The position numbers and the translations under genes were made by a program. 64,000 nt of DNA from Sphingomonas sp. IC-56 (GTDB lineage: Bacteria > Pseudomonadota > Alphaproteobacteria > Sphingomonadales > Sphingomonadaceae). The notes under the pieces were generated by a model that did not search any database, had not been told where the DNA came from, and saw only the letters and a list, made by a program, of their open reading frames with translations. Every line of letters starts with the position of its first letter. Position 1 is the first letter of the stretch. The stretch spans positions 1 to 64,000 of the forward strand of contig NZ_JAJNDV010000010.1 of the NCBI RefSeq assembly GCF_021043375.1. Direction: 5' to 3'. Positions 48,220 to 58,173 of this stretch are shown piece by piece.

Positions 48220-50097
48220 ATGCGCATCCTCCTCCCCGCCCTCGCCGTCCTGATGACCACCACCGCCTCCGCGGCCCTCGCCCAGCAGGTGCCCGCCCCG
48301 ATCCTCACCACCCCTGAGGCGAAGGACGTCTGGACCCGCGCCCAGCCGCAGGTCGCCCGCGTCACGCATGTCGGGCTCGACCTCACCGCCGACTTCGCCA
48401 AAAAGACAATGCGCGGCACCGCCACCCTGGACGTCCTCGCAGCCAGGAACGCGCGCGAGGTCATCCTCGACATCGACGATCTCGTCATCGCGTCGGTCAC
48501 CAACGCTGCCGGCAAGCCGCTCCCCTACACGGTGGGACAGGACGACCCCGAACTGGGCCAGGCGCTCACCATTCAGCTGAACGGCGCCAAGCGCATCGTC
48601 GTCCGCTACGAGACCAGGCCCGGCGCCACTGCGCTGCAATGGCTGCCGCCCCAGCTCACCGCAGGCAAAGCCAAGCCCTACCTGTTCAGCCAGGGCCAGC
48701 CGATCAACAACCGCAGCTGGATCCCGACGCAGGACAGCCCCGGCATCCGCCAGACCTGGGACGCCAAGATCACCGTTCCCACCGATTTCGTTGCCGTGAT
48801 GAGCGGAGAGCGGCTCGACGGCGCCAAGGGTCAGCCGGCGGGCAAGGGCATGCACAGCTTCCGTTTCCGTATGGACAAGCCGGTGCCGCCGTACCTGATC
48901 GCCATGGCGGTCGGCGACCTCGCCTTCAAGGCAACCGGCCCCCGCTCCGGCGTCTGGGCCGAACCGCGCCAGCTCGACGCCGCCGCGTACGAAGTCGGCG
49001 ACGTGGAAAAGATGATCGACGCGGCCGAGGCGCTGTACGGCCCCTATCGCTGGGGCCGCTACGACATGCTTGTCCTGCCACCCTCCTTCCCGTTTGGCGG
49101 CATGGAGAACCCCACGCTCACCTTCCTCACCCCGACGATCATCACCGGTGACCGCTCCAACACCGACGTCGTCGCACATGAACTGGCGCACAGCTGGTCG
49201 GGCAATCTCGTCACCAACGCGACTTGGTCGGACAACTGGCTCAACGAAGGGTTCACCACCTATTTTGAGAACCGCATCATGGAGGCGGTGTATGGCGCCG
49301 AGCGAGCCGCCATGTACGCCGATCTCGACTGGGATGGCCTGCAAAGCGACATCAAAGACGCTGGCGGCCCACACGCGCCGACTACGCGCTTGCATGGCGA
49401 ACCTAGCGCGACCTTCGGCCAGCTTGATTATTTCAAGGGCTCCACCTTCCTGCGCACCGTCGAACATGCGGTCGGGCGCCCGCGTTTCGACGCCTATCTG
49501 CGCTCCTATTTCGACCGCCACGCCTTCCAGCCGCAGACCACCGCGGGCTTCCTCGCGGATCTACGCGCCAACCTGATCAAGGGCGACCAGGCGCTGGAAG
49601 CCAAGCTCGAGCTCGACCGCTGGGCCTACCAGCCCGGCCTCCCCGAGAACGCCGTCCACGTCCAATCGGCCACGCTGGCCCAAGTGGATGCCAAGCTCGC
49701 CGCGGTGAAGGCTGGCGGCCCGGTTTCGGCGGTGCAGCCGCAGGGCTGGAGCACCCAGCAATGGATGCGCTTCCTCAACGGCCTGCCCCGCCAGCAGACC
49801 CCGGCACGCCTCAAGGAACTCGACGAAACCCTTGGCCTGTCCAAGTCGAACAACGCTTATGTCCGCTCGGCGTGGGCCGAACTTGCCATCGCCAACCGCT
49901 ACGAACCCGCGCTGCCCTCTATCCAAGCGTTCGTGAACAGCGTCGGCCGAGGCCTGCTGATCCGCCCGATCTACGAAGGGCTGATGAAGCAGGGCGACTG
50001 GGGCCAGCCGATCGCCCGCCGCTTCTTCGCCGAAGCACGCGGCACCTATCACCCCGCCACTGCTGGCGGGGTAGAGAGGATCATTACCCCTAAGTGA
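48220..50097 (+). CDS. M1 family metallo-aminopeptidase
   Basis: A 625-aa exported peptidase from ATG 48220. The signal peptide is residues 1-22 (ASAALAQ). The N-terminal beta domain is followed by the exopeptidase motif FGGMENPTLTF and the zinc site HELAHSWSGNLVTN with the downstream Glu in WLNEGFTTYFENRI. The C-terminal helical domain resembles leukotriene A4 hydrolase. It removes N-terminal residues from peptides, here in the periplasm. Confidence 0.92.
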   Translation: MRILLPALAVLMTTTASAALAQQVPAPILTTPEAKDVWTRAQPQVARVTHVGLDLTADFAKKTMRGTATLDVLAARNAREVILDIDDLVIASVTNAAGKPLPYTVGQDDPELGQALTIQLNGAKRIVVRYETRPGATALQWLPPQLTAGKAKPYLFSQGQPINNRSWIPTQDSPGIRQTWDAKITVPTDFVAVMSGERLDGAKGQPAGKGMHSFRFRMDKPVPPYLIAMAVGDLAFKATGPRSGVWAEPRQLDAAAYEVGDVEKMIDAAEALYGPYRWGRYDMLVLPPSFPFGGMENPTLTFLTPTIITGDRSNTDVVAHELAHSWSGNLVTNATWSDNWLNEGFTTYFENRIMEAVYGAERAAMYADLDWDGLQSDIKDAGGPHAPTTRLHGEPSATFGQLDYFKGSTFLRTVEHAVGRPRFDAYLRSYFDRHAFQPQTTAGFLADLRANLIKGDQALEAKLELDRWAYQPGLPENAVHVQSATLAQVDAKLAAVKAGGPVSAVQPQGWSTQQWMRFLNGLPRQQTPARLKELDETLGLSKSNNAYVRSAWAELAIANRYEPALPSIQAFVNSVGRGLLIRPIYEGLMKQGDWGQPIARRFFAEARGTYHPATAGGVERIITPK

Positions 50098-50100
50098 TCG

Positions 50101-51402
50101 CTATCCGGCGCGGGCCCGGGCCTGCGCCGGTTCCTGCCCGATGCCGGGGATGCCGGGCACAAGCCGCAGCATGTCTGGCGACGCCGTGCCGGGCATCGCC
50201 GCCTGAACCTGCGCCTCGCTCAACCCGAAATCCTCCAGTGCATAGCGATGCGCCGCCAGCTTGCGATGGCTCGGCCGCGCAAGATAGCGCGCCATCCGCC
50301 GCTCCACGTCCGGCGTGAGCACCATCCCTAGCGCGTGGTACACCCGACGCATCTCGCCCAGCGCGTCCGCGTTCATCGCCTCGAATCGCACATCCACCTG
50401 CGCCACGTCCGCACCGCTCCGCGCCGCCGCCATTCGCCGCTGGCGCAGCGCGATCTTGCGCAGCCACTCGCGCCCGATCCAGTGCCGGTCCACCGCGTTC
50501 GACTGCACCCGCATCTGGCTGTGCACCAGCGATGCCGACGACGCGACCAGCGTCGCTGCGGGCCGGTCGAGGCACACCAGCCGCGCATCGGGAAACACCT
50601 CCAGCAGCGCCGCCAGATCCTGGGTCAGCTGCGGCACCTTCAGGATCCATGGCCGCTCGCCGCGCTCACCGCGCAGCCAAGCTATCGTCTGGAGCAGCTG
50701 CTTGAATTCGGCATAGACCGGCCGCGCGTCCATCGCCTCGCCCGCCGCGGCAAAGCTCGGCACCCGCCACTGCGCCTCGAACGCCGATCCAAAGATCGAC
50801 ACGTTGTGCAGCCCGATCTCTTCGTCGGGCTGGCGCGTGCCGGTCGGGTGAATGACACTGAACTCCGGGTTCAGCCAATGCGCGGCGCGCAGGCCCATCC
50901 ACCCGCGCAGCAGGCGATCGTCCATTCTTCCCAGGCGCACCCCGGGTAATGGGTTCCAGCTTTCGAAGAACCGCGTATGCGCCAGCCGCGGATCGCAGGC
51001 GAGCAGCCGCTGCATCCGCGTGCTTCCCGATCGCATCTGCCCCAGCACCACGATCGGCGACCGGACCGGAATATCCAGGATCTCGGGATGCCGCCGCCAC
51101 AAGGCGTGCGCGCGCGCCCGATTGGCCAGCGCCGAGACGAGCTGCCCATAGGCCACCACCCGGCCGAGAGGCGTCAGCGCCGCCTCCCCATGCAGCGCCT
51201 GCGTCAGCAGCGTCAGCCGCTCGCGCCAGCCCGGCGCGTCGCCAAACTGGGACAGCCCCGTCTTCTTGCGCGCCGCCACGATCAGCGCCTCAGGCTCCAG
51301 CACGGGCCGTGAGAGCCATTCCCTGCCCCACGCATCTTCCAGCATTGCGTTCAGGCGCGGCGCCGCTCCGTGAGACGATGTGGGTGGAACGACGACCGGC
51401 AT
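50101..51402 (-). CDS. Sulfotransferase family protein
   Basis: About 433 aa from ATG 51402; an upstream start at 51450 is possible. The PAPS-binding loop is IVVLGQMRSGSTRMQRLL, and LVCLDRPAATLVASSASL lies in the 3'-phosphate binding region. A long helical extension at both ends (VAYGQLVSALANRARAHALW) resembles sulfotransferase-family proteins common in Sphingomonadaceae. The substrate is unknown; it could be lipid or polysaccharide. Confidence 0.85.
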   Translation of the reverse strand: MPVVVPPTSSHGAAPRLNAMLEDAWGREWLSRPVLEPEALIVAARKKTGLSQFGDAPGWRERLTLLTQALHGEAALTPLGRVVAYGQLVSALANRARAHALWRRHPEILDIPVRSPIVVLGQMRSGSTRMQRLLACDPRLAHTRFFESWNPLPGVRLGRMDDRLLRGWMGLRAAHWLNPEFSVIHPTGTRQPDEEIGLHNVSIFGSAFEAQWRVPSFAAAGEAMDARPVYAEFKQLLQTIAWLRGERGERPWILKVPQLTQDLAALLEVFPDARLVCLDRPAATLVASSASLVHSQMRVQSNAVDRHWIGREWLRKIALRQRRMAAARSGADVAQVDVRFEAMNADALGEMRRVYHALGMVLTPDVERRMARYLARPSHRKLAAHRYALEDFGLSEAQVQAAMPGTASPDMLRLVPGIPGIGQEPAQARARAG

Positions 51403-51641
51403 AGCACTCCCAACCCGCCAGCACGGCGATCGTGCCGCACTTAGCAACATTGTTGCGCGTTACTCCATAGCGGCGCGTCACATATCCGTAACCGGAACGT
51501 CTTCGAAACTACTCCAAACTCCAACCTGTCCGTCATGGAAGCCGCCTAGCGCCGGCATGCGGCCGACAGGGGGACAAGCCGAGTCGATCCCGCAACAGTT
51601 TCGAACCCGCGCAACCCGGCGTCCGCCGGAACGGAGAACAT

Positions 51642-53291
51642 ATGGCCAGCTTCAAACGCCTTAGCCTCATCCTACTCACCAGCTGCGCTTCGCTCGGCCT
51701 TGCGGCGTGCGACGGCGCCAGCAGCGTGGCGTCTCCTGGCGAAGGCGGCTTCCCGAGCCCTGCTCCGGCCCCGGCGCCCGCGCCTTCTCCCAGCCCGACG
51801 CCCACGCCCACCGCTGGCACCCCAGCCGCGGCTTGCCCGACCAACACCGGCCAGGCGCTCACCGACAGCGGCGTGCTCGGCAACTATCGCGTGTGCCGCC
51901 TGCCCACGCTGGTCACCAACCTGACCCTCCCCAGCGCCGCTCAGGCACCCGGCGTCGCTTATGAGATCAACGGCCGCGTCGATGTGGGCACGGATCGCGG
52001 TACGCAGGGCCTGGCGGGCACCGCCGGCTCGCTGACCATCGGTGCCGGCGCGCTGATCTTCGCCAACACCACCAACACCGACAACGACTTCCTGATCGTC
52101 AATCGCGGTTCGACCATCAACGCACAGGGCACCGCCACCGCGCCGATCATCTTCACCGCGCAGGCGAACCTCACCGGCACGCTGCCGGCCGACGATGCCG
52201 GCCAGGGACTGTGGGGCGGCGTGATCCTCGCCGGCCGCGCACCTATCGCCAACTGCACCACCGGCGTGAACGACGCCGCGGGCAGCAGCACCACGTGCGA
52301 GAATGTGGTCGAAGGCACCGGTAACGCGCTGTACGGCGGCAACGCCCCGGGCGACAGCTCGGGCGTCTTCCAGTACGTGCAGATTCGCTACTCGGGCACC
52401 ATCATCAGCCCGAACAACGAGCTTCAGGGCCTGACGCTGGCGGGCACCGGCTCGGGCACCACCATCGATCACGTCCAGATCCACAACAGCTCGGACGATG
52501 GCATCGAGCTGTTCGGCGGCACCGTCAATCTGCGCAACATCGTGATCACCGGCGCGGACGATGACAGCCTGGACTTCGATGTGGGCTGGCGCGGCATGGT
52601 CCAGTTCCTGATCACCGCGCAGAAGCCGAACAACACCACCACCGACAATTTCTCGATGGAAATCGACTCCAGCTTCGCGCCGGCGACCGGCGCGAACCCT
52701 GAGGAGGCATTGCCGCGCACCTTTGGCCGCATCTCCAACGCGACCTTCATCCACACCAACACCAGCACCACCAATCCGCTGGCGGCGATCCGTCTGCGGG
52801 GCAGCGCGGACTTGAGCCTGGTCAACTCGATCCTAGTCACGCCCGGCGCCTGCTTGCTGACTGAGGCCGGCACCGCCGATCGCGGCACGATCCGCCCGGC
52901 CAATGCCGCGCTCCAGGACCAGGGTCCGCCGCGCTTCAACTCGATCTACTTCGCTTGCGGTACGCAGCTGGCGGCGCAGAACGCAGTGAACCAGAACACC
53001 ATCACCACCGCCGAACAGGCCGAGTTCTTCACGAGCGGGGGCAGCACGGGCAACACCACCAACGGCACCGCCGCAGGCGCGGTGCAGAACGGCTTCTACC
53101 CGACGACGACGACCCTGGCAGTGACCCCGTTCGCGGCAACGGGCCTCAACCCGTCTGGCTCGGCGTTCTTCGTCAACACGCCCTACATCGGCGCGGTCAG
53201 CGGCCCCAACGACACCTGGTTCCAGGGTTGGACCTGCAATTCCAACCGCGCGAACTTCGGCTCGACCAGCCGGTCCTGCTCCGCCCTTTAA
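51642..53291 (+). CDS. Beta-helix-like surface lipoprotein
   Basis: A 549-aa protein. The lipobox is LAAC (Cys about residue 22), followed by a long Pro/Ala/Ser/Thr linker (residues 30-65). The body alternates short beta segments with Asn-rich turns (GALIFANTTNTDNDFLIVNRGSTINAQGT, GTTIDHVQIHNSSDDGIELFGGTVNLRNIVITGADDDSL), typical of a right-handed parallel beta-helix. An acidic DDG repeat may bind calcium. It is the gene before the TonB-dependent receptor, probably with it in a transport operon. Confidence 0.8.
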   Translation: MASFKRLSLILLTSCASLGLAACDGASSVASPGEGGFPSPAPAPAPAPSPSPTPTPTAGTPAAACPTNTGQALTDSGVLGNYRVCRLPTLVTNLTLPSAAQAPGVAYEINGRVDVGTDRGTQGLAGTAGSLTIGAGALIFANTTNTDNDFLIVNRGSTINAQGTATAPIIFTAQANLTGTLPADDAGQGLWGGVILAGRAPIANCTTGVNDAAGSSTTCENVVEGTGNALYGGNAPGDSSGVFQYVQIRYSGTIISPNNELQGLTLAGTGSGTTIDHVQIHNSSDDGIELFGGTVNLRNIVITGADDDSLDFDVGWRGMVQFLITAQKPNNTTTDNFSMEIDSSFAPATGANPEEALPRTFGRISNATFIHTNTSTTNPLAAIRLRGSADLSLVNSILVTPGACLLTEAGTADRGTIRPANAALQDQGPPRFNSIYFACGTQLAAQNAVNQNTITTAEQAEFFTSGGSTGNTTNGTAAGAVQNGFYPTTTTLAVTPFAATGLNPSGSAFFVNTPYIGAVSGPNDTWFQGWTCNSNRANFGSTSRSCSAL

Positions 53292-53311
53292 GGCCGGGAA
53301 TGGGGGCAAAT

Positions 53312-53345
53312 GGGGACGGCGGCCTGGCTGCCGTCCCCGCCTTTT
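53312..53345 (+). terminator. Hairpin between lipoprotein and receptor genes
   Basis: Nine-bp stem GGGGACGGC / GCCGTCCCC, then GCCTTTTC. It may end some transcripts of the lipoprotein gene, giving more lipoprotein than receptor if the genes are co-transcribed. Confidence 0.6.
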
Positions 53346-53378
53346 CTTGAAGCCACATCACGAACAGCGGATACCCCG

Positions 53379-56051
53379 ATGAAGCACCAGCTCGCCTTTG
53401 CAAGTCTATTGGCCGTCACCACCTGCCTGATCGCGCCGGCCGCATTGGCGCAGACGACGGGTGGCGGCTCGCCCCAGACGTCCAGCCCGCCCCCGGCAAC
53501 CCAGACCCCGCCCGAGCAGGTTCCCGATCAGGATGTGGAGATTTCTGCACCCGGCGCCGGTGGTGACGATATCGGCGAGATCGTCGTGGTCGGCCGCAAC
53601 ATCCCCAACGTGGTGCGCAGCACCGCGCAGGTGGTCTCCGTGCTGTCGGCCGAGGACATCGCCCGCACCGGCGAGGGCGACATTGCAGGCGCGCTCCAGC
53701 GGGTTACGGGCCTCAGCGTTGTCGGTAGCGGCTTTGTCTATGTCCGTGGGCTTGGCGATCGGTATTCGCTTTCGCTCCTCAATGGCCTTCCGCTGCCGAG
53801 CCCCGAGCCGCTGCGCCGCGTGGTGCCGCTCGACATCTTCCCGACCAGCGTCATCGGTTCGGGCCTGGTCCAGAAGACCTTTTCCGCCAACTATCCGGGC
53901 GAATTCGGCGGCGGCGTGATCAACCTGACCACCACTGCGGTGCCAAAGGAATCCTTCTTCTCGATCGGCGCTTCGGCAGGCTTCGACACCGAGACCACCA
54001 GCGAGCTCGGCTACACCTATGACGGCGGGTCGCACGACTGGCTCGGCTACGATACCGGCGAGCGCAAGGTTCCGGGCTTCATCCGCGACGCGGGCGCGAA
54101 CCGCACCAACGTGCCCACTAATCAGGTCACGCAGCTGACCAACGCCGAAACCACGGTGTTGTTCGAAAACTACCATATTCCCCCCAACTTCTCGGGCGAA
54201 GTGAGCCTGGGCGGCGCCACCGACGTTGGCGGCGCGCGGCTCGGCATCGTCGCCAGCGGTGGCATCAGCAACAGCTGGCGCACGCGCGATTCCGTCAGCG
54301 GCGTCCGCTCCATTCCCAGCACCGAGTTCCGCCGCGTGGTCACCGATCATCGCGCGCTGGTGAACGGCCTGCTCGGCTTCGGCGCCGAATTCGGCGAGCA
54401 CCGCATCCGTTTCACCAATCTCTACATTCACGACACGCTCAAGCAGGGACGCCTCGGCGCCGGCACTGGCGAGAATTATGAGTCGCTGATCGACGGCAAG
54501 GCACCGATCATGGTGCAGAACACCAACTGGTTTGAACGCCAGTTGTTCACCAGCCAGGGTGTGGGCGAGTTCGACTTCGGCGACCTCGATGTCGATGTCC
54601 GCGGCGCCTATGCCAACACCAAGCGCAAATCGCCCTATGAGCGCGAGTTCCGCTACCTCTACGACGCGTCGATCAAGGATTACCGCAACACGCTGGCAGG
54701 TGGCACCTATGCCACGTTGGCGTTCAGCGACCTGAACGAGGACCTCTGGTCGGGCGGCATCGACCTTGCCTATGACCTGAACCTCGGCCGTCCGTTCAAG
54801 ATCCAGGCGGGCTATGCCTATCAGGACACCGACCGCACCTCCTCGCGCTACACATTCGACTTTGTGCTGCCGGGCGGTGTTGCTCTGGGCGATCCTTATT
54901 CACAGCTGCGCCCCGACTACCTGCTGTCCGACGCGAACATCCAGCTGAACGGCATCATCCTGCGTCCCTCGACCACCAGCCAGGGCGCGCGCGCCTATGA
55001 CGCCGAACTGACGGTGCACGCGGGGTATGGCCAGGTTGAAGGCGAGATCGCCGACGGCATGCGCGTCACCGCGGGCGTTCGCTACGAAACCGCCGACCAG
55101 ACCGTGCTGCCGACCGATGGACAGGCAGCGACGACGCTCAGCAACGACTATTGGCTGCCGGCCGCCACGCTCACCTGGAACTTCGCGCCCGACATGCAGT
55201 GGCGCCTGAACGCGTCCAAGACGATCGCCCGCCCGCAGTTCCGCGAACTCGCGCCGCAGCTCTACCTCGACTATGACTCGGACCGAGTTTTCTACGGCAA
55301 CCCGTTCCTGCAGGACAGCAAGCTGACCAACTTCGAAGCGCGCTATGAGTGGTTCTTTGGGAAGGATCAGCGCTTCACGGCAGCCGCCTTCTACAAAAAG
55401 ATCGACAACCCGATCGAGACGGTTAGCTTCCAGGTCGCGGGCAGCAACAACACCCAGATCAACTTCGCCAACGCGCCCAAGGCTGAGCTGTACGGCGCCG
55501 AGGTCGAGGTCCAGAAATATGTGCCGCTCGACTTCATCAGCAGCGACCTGTTCGCCAGCCGCCGCTTGGTCCTGATCGCCAACTACACCTACACGCAGTC
55601 CGAAGTGTTCGCGGGCAACCAGCTGATCCGCGATCCGATCAATCCGGGCACGGTGCAGCGGCCGGCGAACGAACTTTTCGTTTCCGGTCAGCCACTGGTC
55701 GGCCAGTCCGACCATCTGGTGAACCTTCAGGTCGGCTTTGAGGATACCGAGCGGCTCTCGCAGCTCACCTTCCTGTTCAACTATGCCAGCGATCGCATCG
55801 TCGCCCGCGGTCTGCTCTCGAGCGGCGGCCTTCCGCCCATCGTCGAAAGCCCCGGCATCCGCCTGGACTTCGTGCTGCGCCAGGGCTTCCAGGTGCTGGG
55901 CGGCGACTGGGAATTGAAGTTCGAGGGCCGCAACCTGACCAAGACACGCTTCGTCGAGTTCCAGGATTATGGCGGCACCACCGGTCTCGCCGATACCAAC
56001 ACCTACGACCTGGGCCGCACCTTCTCACTGGGCCTGAGCACCCGCTTCTGA
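53379..56051 (+). CDS. TonB-dependent outer-membrane receptor
   Basis: An 890-aa receptor from ATG 53379. The signal peptide ends PAALAQ. A Thr/Pro linker and plug domain follow: GEIVVVGRNIPNVVRSTAQVVSVLSAEDI, GDIAGALQRVTGLSVVGSGFVYVRGLGDRY (TonB-box-like IVVVG). The barrel ends GRTFSLGLSTRF with terminal Phe. It imports a ligand through the outer membrane with TonB energy. Pairing with a beta-helix lipoprotein suggests a complex polymer or metal chelate. The ligand cannot be told. Confidence 0.9.
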   Translation: MKHQLAFASLLAVTTCLIAPAALAQTTGGGSPQTSSPPPATQTPPEQVPDQDVEISAPGAGGDDIGEIVVVGRNIPNVVRSTAQVVSVLSAEDIARTGEGDIAGALQRVTGLSVVGSGFVYVRGLGDRYSLSLLNGLPLPSPEPLRRVVPLDIFPTSVIGSGLVQKTFSANYPGEFGGGVINLTTTAVPKESFFSIGASAGFDTETTSELGYTYDGGSHDWLGYDTGERKVPGFIRDAGANRTNVPTNQVTQLTNAETTVLFENYHIPPNFSGEVSLGGATDVGGARLGIVASGGISNSWRTRDSVSGVRSIPSTEFRRVVTDHRALVNGLLGFGAEFGEHRIRFTNLYIHDTLKQGRLGAGTGENYESLIDGKAPIMVQNTNWFERQLFTSQGVGEFDFGDLDVDVRGAYANTKRKSPYEREFRYLYDASIKDYRNTLAGGTYATLAFSDLNEDLWSGGIDLAYDLNLGRPFKIQAGYAYQDTDRTSSRYTFDFVLPGGVALGDPYSQLRPDYLLSDANIQLNGIILRPSTTSQGARAYDAELTVHAGYGQVEGEIADGMRVTAGVRYETADQTVLPTDGQAATTLSNDYWLPAATLTWNFAPDMQWRLNASKTIARPQFRELAPQLYLDYDSDRVFYGNPFLQDSKLTNFEARYEWFFGKDQRFTAAAFYKKIDNPIETVSFQVAGSNNTQINFANAPKAELYGAEVEVQKYVPLDFISSDLFASRRLVLIANYTYTQSEVFAGNQLIRDPINPGTVQRPANELFVSGQPLVGQSDHLVNLQVGFEDTERLSQLTFLFNYASDRIVARGLLSSGGLPPIVESPGIRLDFVLRQGFQVLGGDWELKFEGRNLTKTRFVEFQDYGGTTGLADTNTYDLGRTFSLGLSTRF

Positions 56052-56055
56052 AGAA

Positions 56056-56093
56056 AAGGGGCTCCAGCGTGGACGGGCCGGAGCCCCTTTCCT
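56056..56093. terminator. Bidirectional terminator hairpin
   Basis: Ten-bp stem AAGGGGCTCC / GGAGCCCCTT with a 14-base loop and flanking T/A runs. It lies between the convergent receptor and 2OG-oxygenase genes. Confidence 0.8.
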
Positions 56094-56094
56094 T

Positions 56095-56754
56095 TCACCA
56101 GCTCCAGGGCCGCTCGCGGAACCACTGGGTGATGACGTATTTGGTGCCCGCCCTGACCTTCATCGCGTGGTGAAGCGTCGACGGGTTCGGCGTGCCGTCC
56201 GGCCGCAGGTTGTTCCAGGCCAGCAGCTTGCCGGTCTCCGGCTGGACGATCTTGTCGACTGCCTTGAACCGCGTCGCCCCGCCCGCCTCCACCTCGTTCA
56301 GGTACAGCATCACCGTCCAGGTGCGCTGGCCCGCCACCGTACAGAAACGGGCGAAGTCCTGCCCCGTGGGATCGAAATAGTCGGTGTGCGCCTTGAACTC
56401 CTGACCCACGGCATAGCGCTGCCCCTGCATCGGCTCGCCATGCGCAGGATCCAGCCCCGTCAGCGCCACGATCCGCTGCTTCAGCTCGGCGGCAAGCGGG
56501 TCGGCTGGATCCAGGTCGCAGGTCTCGCTGGTGCGAAAGGCGCTGTCGCCATTGGGATCGGCAATCGTGGACGGGCGCCGCTTCCCATCGATCTGCGCCA
56601 TCAGCGCCTGGCACATATCCGGGCGCATAAAGTTCTTCACGATGAACATCGCGACCTTGGGGCTCGGCACCCGCTGCACGCCGCTCTGGCGCAGGATGTG
56701 CTCGACCACCGGCGCGGACGGGTGGCCAGACCCGAAGTTAGGAACGCTCTGCAT
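56095..56754 (-). CDS. 2OG-Fe(II) oxygenase (prolyl 4-hydroxylase-type)
   Basis: About 219 aa from ATG 56754; a longer start upstream is conceivable. The double-stranded beta-helix holds HTDYFD (HxD iron ligands), RTWTVMLYLNEVEAGGATRF, and STLHHAMKV with the distal His. The basic residue for 2-oxoglutarate follows in KVRAGTKYV. These enzymes hydroxylate prolines or amino acids with 2-oxoglutarate and O2. The gene ends at the shared terminator. Confidence 0.85.
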   Translation of the reverse strand: MQSVPNFGSGHPSAPVVEHILRQSGVQRVPSPKVAMFIVKNFMRPDMCQALMAQIDGKRRPSTIADPNGDSAFRTSETCDLDPADPLAAELKQRIVALTGLDPAHGEPMQGQRYAVGQEFKAHTDYFDPTGQDFARFCTVAGQRTWTVMLYLNEVEAGGATRFKAVDKIVQPETGKLLAWNNLRPDGTPNPSTLHHAMKVRAGTKYVITQWFRERPWSW

Positions 56755-56924
56755 GCGCCGACTCTGCCAAATCGCGCTGCCGGTTTCCAGCGCCGCACGG
56801 ATCAACGCCTCTCCACGCGCGCCGACATGAGCGCCGCCAAACGCGCCGTGCGGATTTCGCGTGAAGGAAATGCCGCAACTATCTTGCGTTCCCGCAAACG
56901 CACCGCTAAGCGGCCAACCTCCAC

Positions 56925-57002
56925 GGCGACCGTAGTTCAATTGGTTAGAGCGCCGGCTTGTGATGCCGGAAGTTGCGGGTTCAAGTCCCGTCGGTCGCCC
57001 CA
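56925..57002 (+). tRNA. tRNA-His (GTG)
   Basis: Cloverleaf with acceptor GCGACCG/CGGTCGC, encoded G at -1, discriminator C73 and encoded CCA. D-arm GTTC-AATTGGTTA-GAGC, anticodon stem GCCGG/CCGGC, anticodon GTG and T-arm GGGTTCAAGTCCC. The G-1/C73 pair is the normal HisRS identity element. Confidence 0.95.
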
Positions 57003-57022
57003 TCCCATCCATAGTCAGGATT

Positions 57023-58081
57023 ATGCTTGTGCTGACCGATTGGGGCTTTCCCGACTTCGACGACCATGAGGGCGTGCACCTCTTCAGCGACCGCGAATCG
57101 GGCCTTAGCGCCATCATCGCCGTGCATTCCACCAACCTTGGCCCGGCCGCTGGCGGCGTGCGATTCTGGCACTATGCCAGCTCGGACGCGGCGATCACCG
57201 ACGCGCTGCGCCTATCGCGCGGCATGAGCTACAAGAACGCCATGGCGAACCTGCCCATGGGCGGCGGCAAGGGTGTGGTGCTGGCGGACAAGCCCGGCGC
57301 AGAGATCACCACCGCCCAGCTAGAAGCCTTTGGCCGCGCCGTTGAGTCGCTCCAGGGCCGCTATGTGACTGCCGAGGATGTCGGCATGTCCGAAGCGCGC
57401 ATGAAGATCGTGGCGACTCAGACCAAGCACGTGTCCGGCCTGCCGGTCGCGGCGGGCAGCGCGGGCGGCGATCCGGGTCCGGTGACTGCACGCGGGGTCT
57501 ATCTGGGCGTCAAGGCGGCGGCCAAGCGTGGGCTGGGTACCGACTCGATGGCTGGCGTCCGCGTCGCAATCCAGGGCGTCGGCTCGGTGGGCGGCGCCCT
57601 TGCCCGCCTGCTCGCAGCCGACGGCGCCAAGCTTGTGCTCGCCGATGTTCATGCCGATCGTGGCAAGGCGCTGGCTGCCGAACTGGGCGGCGAAGCCGTG
57701 GCTGCCGATGAGATCCTCGCGCTCGAAACCGACGTGCTCAGCCCCTGCGCCCTCGGCGCAATCCTGACCGAACGTTCCATCGAAGCCCTAAAGTGCAAGG
57801 TTGTGGCCGGTGCAGCCAACAACCAGCTGGAGACCCGCCAGGACGGTCACCGCCTGCACGACCGCGGCATCCTCTACGCGCCCGATTACGTCATCAACGC
57901 TGGCGGCATCATCAATGTCGCGCTGGAATACCTGGGCAAGGGCGACCGTGCCGAGGTGGATGCCCGGGTCGAGAAGATCCCCGTGCGCCTGACCGAAGTG
58001 TGGGACGAAAGCGAGCGCACCGGCGATCCCGAGAGCGAAGTCGCCGACCGTATCGCCCAGCGGCTTATCGGTCGCGGCTGA
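57023..58081 (+). CDS. Glu/Leu/Phe/Val dehydrogenase
   Basis: A 352-aa amino-acid dehydrogenase. The N-terminal catalytic domain has GGGKGVVLADKP, whose Lys is the usual substrate-binding residue, and NLPMGG. The Rossmann domain has VAIQGVGSVGGALARLLAADGAKLVLADVH, and VAGAANNQLE follows. Size and motifs fit branched-chain (leucine) dehydrogenase, which makes 2-oxo acids from Leu/Val/Ile. It starts only 20 bases after tRNA-His. Confidence 0.9.
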   Translation: MLVLTDWGFPDFDDHEGVHLFSDRESGLSAIIAVHSTNLGPAAGGVRFWHYASSDAAITDALRLSRGMSYKNAMANLPMGGGKGVVLADKPGAEITTAQLEAFGRAVESLQGRYVTAEDVGMSEARMKIVATQTKHVSGLPVAAGSAGGDPGPVTARGVYLGVKAAAKRGLGTDSMAGVRVAIQGVGSVGGALARLLAADGAKLVLADVHADRGKALAAELGGEAVAADEILALETDVLSPCALGAILTERSIEALKCKVVAGAANNQLETRQDGHRLHDRGILYAPDYVINAGGIINVALEYLGKGDRAEVDARVEKIPVRLTEVWDESERTGDPESEVADRIAQRLIGRG

Positions 58082-58173
58082 GCCGCAACGGCTTCCCAGT
58101 CCGGACGTGCACTGACCCGCGGAGCCTCTGCGGGTCAGCGTGCGTTCAGCCGCAGGACGGCAAAGGAAGCACC

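Noticed and set aside
48043-49521. A 492-codon minus-strand frame opposite the M1 aminopeptidase
   Set aside because: It covers the zinc-site region of a well-supported gene and its translation is low-complexity Gly/Arg/Val, typical of an antisense shadow.
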